NCBI RefSeq assembly: GCF_001438845.1
Contig: NZ_JQCL01000057.1
Span: 1-64,000, forward strand
Length of the DNA: 64,000 nucleotides
Origin: Lactiplantibacillus xiangfangensis
GTDB taxonomy: Bacteria > Bacillota > Bacilli > Lactobacillales > Lactobacillaceae
Direction of reading: 5' to 3'
Position numbers and translations under genes: made by a program. The notes beneath the pieces are model-generated. The model saw only the letters and a program-made list of their open reading frames with translations, was not told the DNA's origin and did not search any database. Positions 58,988 to 64,000 of the stretch are shown in pieces. Position 1 is the stretch's first letter; every line of letters begins with the position of its first letter.

Positions 58988-61723
58988 TTAGTCTAACACT
59001 TCGTCACGAGCAAACCGGAAACGTAGGAACTTCCCAATTTCCGTCACGATCAGGACGACGATTCCGCAGACGATTGGAATACCCCAACCGTACCAGAAGT
59101 TGATGTTGGTAGTATGGAAGACTGATTGCATGAACGGCAAGTAGATAATGCCGAGCTGCAACAGGATCAGGATACCGATGATATAGAACGCCATCTTGTT
59201 TTGGAAGAAGTACTTGGAAATAACCGGGTGGTCGTTTCGCAAGTTGAACAGGTAGAAGATCTTCCCAAAAATGATAATGTTCAGTGACATCGTACTTCCG
59301 ACTACGTTTGGTAGCCCAATTGCGGTCAAGTAGTCGTAAGCAAAGATGCCTAAGCCAGAAATCAACAAGGAAACGTAGAATATTTCAAACGAGTCCAGCT
59401 TGTTTAGCAAGCCCGCCTTAACGTTCCGTGGCCCCCGGGACATGATGCCAGCCTCGGGTGGCTCGAAAATGAACGCAAACTGGATGGTCAGTGCGGAGAC
59501 CATGTTGATCCATAGCAACTGGGTCGGGTACAGTGGTAATTCGTGTCCCATCAAGATACTGATGATAACGACTAACCCTTCAGCAAAACTAGTTGGGAGT
59601 AAGAAGCGAATCGTTTTCCGAATGTTATCGAAGACGTGGCGACCTTCACGCACGGCGGCAACGATATCAGCGAAGTCATCGTCCGCAAGTACCATGTCAG
59701 CGGATTCCTTGGCCACTTCGGTCCCCTTGATCCCCATCGCAACCCCAATGTCAGCTTGCTTTAGGGCGGGCGCATCGTTGACCCCGTCACCAGTCATGGA
59801 AACCACGTGATCGTTTGCTTGTTGCGCACGGACAATTCGCAATTTGTTGTTAGGTGTCGCGCGTGCAAAGACGTTGTAATCGTCAATCTTAGCCTTTAAC
59901 TCGGCGTCATCCATGGCGTCAATTTCAGGCCCCGTAATGGCATTGACGGTTGGTGCCAAGTTTAACTTGTTGGCAATTGCCATCGCAGTATCCGGGTGGT
60001 CCCCGGTAATCATTTTAACTTGTACGCCAGCTTGGCGGAGTTCGGCAATGGCTTTAGCCGCTTCTTCGCGTGGCGGGTCAATGATCCCAACTAAGCCGGC
60101 TAAGTTTAAGCCGCCAATTTGTTGGGCATCGATTTCCGTGACGTTATCGGAAACGGGGAGGTAAGCCAAACCAACGACCCGTAAGCCGTCCGCCGTTAAC
60201 TCATCCATCGCCTGGTCCCAGTAAGTAGGTTGATCAGCTTGTTTGGTTAACCGTAAGATGGTTGCGGGTGACCCTTTGACCATCAGGAACCGTTGGCCAT
60301 CTAAATCGGCTAAGCGGGCGGAAAAACGAAAGGCGGAGTCAAATGGGAGTGAGTCGACCTCATCAACTTCGGGATCGTGACCAGTCATTTTCCGGTACAA
60401 GGTTGTTAACGCCCCGTCGGTTGGTTCACCGGTCAGTTCCCAACGATTATTTTCAAAGTGTAACTGTGCGTCGGTTGTTTGTCCGGCAATTTTGACGAGC
60501 CATTCCATGTTACGGTCGGCATGCCAGTCAACGGCTTTACCGTGTAACTTCAACGCACCGTCAAAGTTAACACCACCGTTGTCGTCGTAACCCACACCGG
60601 TCACGTCAAACGTGTTGTCAGGGGTAACGACTTTAGTTACGGTCATTTCGTTTTTAGTTAAAGTCCCGGTTTTATCAGTGTTGACGATATCCACGGCCCC
60701 TAAAGTTTCAACGGCGGGAAGCGACTTAACGATAACGTTTTTCTTCGTCATTTGACGGGTTCCCATCGCAAGGACCACGGACGTGCTAGCTGGCAATCCT
60801 TCAGGCATTGAGCCCACGACCATTGTAATAACGGCGATTAAAAGGGTTGGTAAGCTGTAAATCTTCGTTACTAGCCCTAATACAAATAGTAAGACGGCCG
60901 CCACAACGATGGCGACGGAAAGCCAGAGACCTAAGGAATTTAAGTTCCGCATTAATGGTGTTGAAGTTTGTTTAACTTCACTAACGGATTGTTGAATATG
61001 CCCAATTTCAGTATCTTCAGCGGTGGCTGTAACGAGCCCGAAGGCGGAACCACTAGTGACCGCGGTTGATGCGTAGACCATGTTTTTACGGTCGGCCAAG
61101 GCTAACTGGTCAGCCGTCATGGGTTCTTCTTGTTTCTCAACGGCGTTCGTTTCACCGGTTAAAACGGATTCCTGAACGTTGAAGTTGTCCGCGGAGATAA
61201 GACGCATGTCCGCGGGAACCGCGTCACCGGCTTCCAAGTTAACGAGGTCACCGACGACTAGGTCACGCGCATCAATTTCGAGTTTCTTTCCGTCACGAAT
61301 CACAAAGTTTTTTGAAATCAACATTTCGCGGATACGCTCTAAGGCGTTACCCGCTTGCCGTTCTTGAACATATCCGATAATCGCGTTGGCAATGATAACT
61401 AAGCCAATAACGACGGAGTCCGAGTAACGGTGCATGAAAAACGTTAAGATCGCGGCGGCCGCTAAAATATAAATAATACTGTTATTAAACTGCTTGATGA
61501 ATTGGACGAACCGGGATGTACGTTTCGTTTCCAATTCGTTTCGACCGTCGTGTTGTAAACGGTCAGCAGCTTCGGCAATACTTAGCCCATCTTGTGGATC
61601 CGTATGGTACTTAGTAGCTAAAGCCGATTCATCAAGCTGCCACAACTTGACCGGATCAGGTGGGACCTGATCATCAGTAGTTGCTTCCGTGGTGTTCAAT
61701 CTATGGGTGTTATCTTTTATCAT
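58988..61723 (-). CDS. P2-type cation-transporting ATPase
   Basis: 911 residues. The phosphorylated aspartate is D350 in DKTGTLT; GMPEGLPASTSVV (transmembrane helix 4, metal site), TGDGVNDAPALKQADIGVAMG hinge (quoted in part) and TGEPTDGAL nucleotide region are intact. About ten transmembrane segments with the C-terminal six-helix bundle make it the Ca2+/Na+ (PMA1/PacL) branch of firmicutes. AGGAG lies 8 bases before ATG. Likely exports Ca2+, Mn2+ or Na+; the ion is not decided by sequence. Confidence 0.9.
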   Translation of the reverse strand: MIKDNTHRLNTTEATTDDQVPPDPVKLWQLDESALATKYHTDPQDGLSIAEAADRLQHDGRNELETKRTSRFVQFIKQFNNSIIYILAAAAILTFFMHRYSDSVVIGLVIIANAIIGYVQERQAGNALERIREMLISKNFVIRDGKKLEIDARDLVVGDLVNLEAGDAVPADMRLISADNFNVQESVLTGETNAVEKQEEPMTADQLALADRKNMVYASTAVTSGSAFGLVTATAEDTEIGHIQQSVSEVKQTSTPLMRNLNSLGLWLSVAIVVAAVLLFVLGLVTKIYSLPTLLIAVITMVVGSMPEGLPASTSVVLAMGTRQMTKKNVIVKSLPAVETLGAVDIVNTDKTGTLTKNEMTVTKVVTPDNTFDVTGVGYDDNGGVNFDGALKLHGKAVDWHADRNMEWLVKIAGQTTDAQLHFENNRWELTGEPTDGALTTLYRKMTGHDPEVDEVDSLPFDSAFRFSARLADLDGQRFLMVKGSPATILRLTKQADQPTYWDQAMDELTADGLRVVGLAYLPVSDNVTEIDAQQIGGLNLAGLVGIIDPPREEAAKAIAELRQAGVQVKMITGDHPDTAMAIANKLNLAPTVNAITGPEIDAMDDAELKAKIDDYNVFARATPNNKLRIVRAQQANDHVVSMTGDGVNDAPALKQADIGVAMGIKGTEVAKESADMVLADDDFADIVAAVREGRHVFDNIRKTIRFLLPTSFAEGLVVIISILMGHELPLYPTQLLWINMVSALTIQFAFIFEPPEAGIMSRGPRNVKAGLLNKLDSFEIFYVSLLISGLGIFAYDYLTAIGLPNVVGSTMSLNIIIFGKIFYLFNLRNDHPVISKYFFQNKMAFYIIGILILLQLGIIYLPFMQSVFHTTNINFWYGWGIPIVCGIVVLIVTEIGKFLRFRFARDEVLD

Positions 61724-61952
61724 TCAATCCACTCCTAAAAAATTTATTATATTATCGATTGGGGTCATTAAAGTCTCGGCGTTTCTTGCGCATTGTGTAG
61801 GACAATTTCGCCACATCCCTTCCATATATGCATTGTTTGTTTAATATATTATATATGATGAACGTTATTTTTAGGTATTAAAATGTTTAACAATTTTGTG
61901 TCTGAAAATTACGAGTGTGACAATTGGGTATCACTGAATAGTGATAAAAACA

Positions 61953-61986
61953 GGTGACGCCCGGATAAAGGGGCACCACCTGCATG
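61953..61986 (-). terminator. Terminator of the PspC gene
   Basis: CAGGTGGTGCCCC...GGGCGTCACCTG with TTTTT on the minus strand. Confidence 0.7.
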
Positions 61987-61989
61987 TGA

Positions 61990-62184
61990 TTACGCTTCAA
62001 TTGGATCCTTCATTAATAACCATAAAATCAAATAAACGATGATTCCTGGAAACACGGGTGTAATAGATAAAACAACAAATAGTAGCCGTGCGACGTTAGC
62101 ATTCCAGTTGAAATGTTCAGCCAGTCCACCGACAACGCCAGCAAAGACGCGGTCGTGTGCTGAACGATGAATATTAATTTTCAT
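61990..62184 (-). CDS. PspC-domain small membrane protein
   Basis: 64 residues consisting of one PspC domain: VFAGVVGGLAEHFNWNANVARLLFVVL followed by a hydrophobic helix. PspC proteins sense envelope stress; short ones occur alone in lactobacilli, often under two-component control. AAAGGGG precedes the ATG. Divergent from the Hsp20 gene. Confidence 0.88.
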   Translation of the reverse strand: MKINIHRSAHDRVFAGVVGGLAEHFNWNANVARLLFVVLSITPVFPGIIVYLILWLLMKDPIEA

Positions 62185-62279
62185 AGTTTAGTACCCCTTT
62201 TTAAATTACTACACTTAATGTAGCAGGTTTACTTACAAACGGCCACTAATTCGCATAGGGTTTAAGAATTAACTAGCAA

Positions 62280-62306
62280 TTAGCAGTCCAACATCTGGAG
62301 TGCTAA
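62280..62306. promoter_or_regulatory. CIRCE element (HrcA operator)
   Basis: TTAGCAGTC-N9-GAGTGCTAA: one mismatch to TTAGCACTC-N9-GAGTGCTAA. Confidence 0.85.
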
Positions 62307-62310
62307 TTGC

Positions 62311-62341
62311 TTGCATCGATAAATAAAGCTGGTAGTATATA
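62311..62341 (+). promoter_or_regulatory. hsp20 promoter
   Basis: TTGCAT (62311-62316) and TAGTAT (62333-62338, 16-base spacer), or TATATA at 62336-62341 with a 19-base spacer. CIRCE lies just upstream and a CtsR site just downstream. Confidence 0.6.
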
Positions 62342-62348
62342 AGTCGAA

Positions 62349-62365
62349 GGTCAGGAAAGGTCAAA
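62349..62365. promoter_or_regulatory. CtsR-like site
   Basis: GGTCAGG-AAA-GGTCAAA: heptad repeat with the right 3-base spacing; second heptad perfect, first has two changes against GGTCAAA. Confidence 0.6.
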
Positions 62366-62427
62366 TAAAATAAAACCGCCGGCCCGTATAATTAGCCAAG
62401 CATTATGAATGAAAGGGGACTGTTAGT

Positions 62428-62850
62428 ATGGCTAACACTTTAATGAACAAAAATGATTTTGGTATGTTGGATCCTTTTGCACGAATGGCGCAGGATTTCT
62501 GGGCACCGTTTACTAGTATGGATCAAGCGTTGAAGACGGACATTGATGAAACGGATGACCGTTATCAAGTTAAGGTCGACGTTCCAGGAATTGATAAGCA
62601 GGACGTTAAGTTAGATTACCGCGACAACGTATTGTCGATCAAAGTTCAAAAGAACAGCTTTGTTGATCATGAAGACAAAGATCAAAACGTTGTCTTGAAT
62701 GAACGTCATGCTGGCACGTTACAACGTCAGTACGTTTTACCAAACGTCGCCGCTGATAAGATCAGTGCGACCCAAACGGCTGGTGTTTTGACGATCACGT
62801 TACCTAAGACGGCACCCGCAAAAGATGCTGGTCACATTGAAATTCAGTAA
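62428..62850 (+). CDS. Small heat shock protein (Hsp20)
   Basis: 140 residues. Alpha-crystallin domain about 38-130 (DIDETDDRYQVKVDVPGIDK, then GVLTITLPK near 127). N-terminus opens ANTLMNKNDFGMLDPFARM. ATP-independent chaperone that holds unfolding proteins. AAAGGGG lies 8 bases before ATG. Carries both CIRCE and CtsR sites, so double heat-shock control is expected. Confidence 0.92.
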   Translation: MANTLMNKNDFGMLDPFARMAQDFWAPFTSMDQALKTDIDETDDRYQVKVDVPGIDKQDVKLDYRDNVLSIKVQKNSFVDHEDKDQNVVLNERHAGTLQRQYVLPNVAADKISATQTAGVLTITLPKTAPAKDAGHIEIQ

Positions 62851-62867
62851 TTAACGTTATAGATAGT

Positions 62868-62911
62868 TAAAAAGCACGCGTCCGTAATCACACGGACGCG
62901 TGCTTTTTGCT
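62868..62911 (+). terminator. Terminator of hsp20
   Basis: AAAAAGCACGCGTCCGT with complement around AATCAC, then TTTTT. Confidence 0.9.
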
Positions 62912-63035
62912 GTCTCGGTGAACACACCCAAAAATTTCCCGGGAAATAGCTGTAATTTCGTGCAAAAAATATGATAAGCTAATTATCATGACACTTACTG
63001 AAAATTAGTTGTTACTAGATTTGGAGATGACAGAC

Positions 63036-64000
63036 GTGGATGACGCAGAACGTGAGCGCGGACCATGGCATCGTAATTTAATTGTTCTATGGTTTTGTAC
63101 GTTTGTTGCCGGGATGGCTTTTAGTGAAATTATGCCATTCCTTTCATTATTCGTTAGTCAATTAGGTGATTTTACTAAGGCGCAGGTCACGTTTTATAGT
63201 GGTTTGGCCTTTGCTGCGGACTACGCGATTTCTGCAATCTCAGCCCCGTTATGGGGAATCATTGCGGATAAAAAAGGCCGTAAGATTATGCTGTTACGGG
63301 CTTCACTCGGAATGGCCGTTGCGATGGGGTTAATGGGATTTGTGACCAGCGTTTGGCAATTGATTGCTTTACGGGCGCTTCAAGGCGTTTTTGCGGGCTT
63401 TATTTCTAACGCGCAGGCGCTAGTGGCCTCACAGACCCCGCGCCAATATAGTGGCCGGGCGCTCAGCACTTTGATTACTGGGGCCGTTAGTGGGCAATTG
63501 TTCGGACCAGTTATTGGTGGCTTTTTAGCTCAATTGTTTTCCATTCGCAATACCTTCTTCATTACGGCGGGCCTCTTGATGGTCGCATTTTTGATGAGCT
63601 TGATCTTTGTTCAGGAGCACTTTAAGCCGGTGGAACATCATCGGCAACCGGGTGAGAGTCGTAACCCGTTAGCGGCGTTTAAAAATCCAATGCTGATCAT
63701 CGTTATGCTTTGTTCAACGGCAATTGTTCAATTTGGGAATGCGTCAATTGCGCCCATCATTAGCCTGTATGTGCGAGAACTAATGAATTACCGTGGCCCC
63801 ATTACGGTGGTTGCGGGAATTATTGCCGCGCTTCCCGGGATTTCTAACATTATTGCTGCGCCCCGGTTAGGACGTTATGGCGATCATCATGGTTCGGGAC
63901 GTGTACTTGTCTTCGGCTATATTTTTGCGGTCATTATGTACTTCCCACAGGGGATTGTAACGAGTGTCATTGCACTTGGAATACTGCGATTTGCGATTGG
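63036..64000 (+). CDS. MFS multidrug-type transporter (cut by window end)
   Basis: The first 321 residues of a major facilitator protein. Hydrophobic helices start at RNLIVLWFCTFVAGM; the loop 2-3 motif A reads GIIADKKGRKIML, and helix 5 has LITGAVSGQLFGPVIGGFLA, the antiporter motif C of the 12-14 helix drug:H+ families. GTG 63036 is preferred over ATG 63027, since GGAG lies 9 bases before the former and touches the latter. The frame is open at the window end. Confidence 0.85.
   Translation, partial: MDDAERERGPWHRNLIVLWFCTFVAGMAFSEIMPFLSLFVSQLGDFTKAQVTFYSGLAFAADYAISAISAPLWGIIADKKGRKIMLLRASLGMAVAMGLMGFVTSVWQLIALRALQGVFAGFISNAQALVASQTPRQYSGRALSTLITGAVSGQLFGPVIGGFLAQLFSIRNTFFITAGLLMVAFLMSLIFVQEHFKPVEHHRQPGESRNPLAAFKNPMLIIVMLCSTAIVQFGNASIAPIISLYVRELMNYRGPITVVAGIIAALPGISNIIAAPRLGRYGDHHGSGRVLVFGYIFAVIMYFPQGIVTSVIALGILRFAI

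Overview
The window comes from a low-to-mid GC Gram-positive lactic acid bacterium, almost certainly the Lactiplantibacillus plantarum group. The clearest sign is the complete lactate racemase locus at 38.8-47.2 kb. LarA carries D72, R75, H108, H174, K184 and H200, and LarE carries C176, at the numbering published for L. plantarum. The surface protein ends in LPQTGE, the sortase motif typical of this species. Five ParB-binding parS-like sites (consensus TGTTTCACGTGAAACA) lie between 1.3 and 52.3 kb, so the window is probably close to the chromosomal origin. No rRNA, tRNA, CRISPR array or complete insertion sequence was seen.

Layout. 0-9.6 kb is an accessory-looking stretch: an Imm5-like orphan immunity protein, a FusB-type EF-G-binding protein behind what looks like an antibiotic-type leader-peptide attenuator, a membrane protein paired with a tandem AAA+ ATPase that has a beta-helix front end, an LPQTG surface protein, a small secreted protein, an arsenate reductase-like protein and a uracil-DNA glycosylase gene broken by one stop codon. 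9.8-15.3 kb holds a fused FMN/FAD/covalent-FMN reductase, a divergent dicarboxylate transporter and a LysR regulator, possibly an electron-sink module. 15.4-31.5 kb is mixed metabolism and transport: beta-glucuronidase-like GH2 enzyme, choloylglycine hydrolase-family enzyme, ThrE exporter, aldo/keto reductase behind a MerR-type promoter, HpaB-type monooxygenase, amidotransferase, WYL regulator with a divergent quinone reductase, Tet-like ribosomal GTPase, EamA and MATE transporters.

31.7-38.6 kb has a proline iminopeptidase-like hydrolase, YaaA, an MDR-type oxidoreductase, a PPOX-fold protein, a PTS EIIA-like protein that has lost both active-site histidines, and an OppA-like binding protein under a T-box. 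38.6-47.2 kb is the lar locus: larR-(MN)-Q-O plus one extra small gene on the minus strand (regulation and nickel uptake), and larA-B-C1-C2-D-E on the plus strand (racemase, nickel-pincer cofactor synthesis, lactate channel). LarC is read through a -1 frameshift on a run of ten A. LarB, LarC and LarE build the cofactor that LarA uses, LarMNQO brings in nickel and LarD carries lactic acid.

47.2-52.7 kb contains a cloverleaf-like structured element of unknown function, an oxidoreductase, the TPP-riboswitch-controlled thiM-thiD-thiE salvage operon, a C26 amidotransferase and an internally deleted flavoprotein gene. 52.8-64 kb has a HIRAN-domain protein, NUDIX hydrolase, amino acid permease, two alpha/beta hydrolases, a P2-type cation ATPase, a PspC peptide, an Hsp20 gene with CIRCE and CtsR sites, and an MFS transporter cut by the window end.

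A family of palindromic intergenic repeats (two long copies, one short, two half copies) sits at gene 3' ends between 14 and 36 kb, usually just before a terminator. Most start codons were moved inward from the longest open frame to the one served by a good ribosome binding site. Functions are family-level inferences from sequence reading; no database search was possible.
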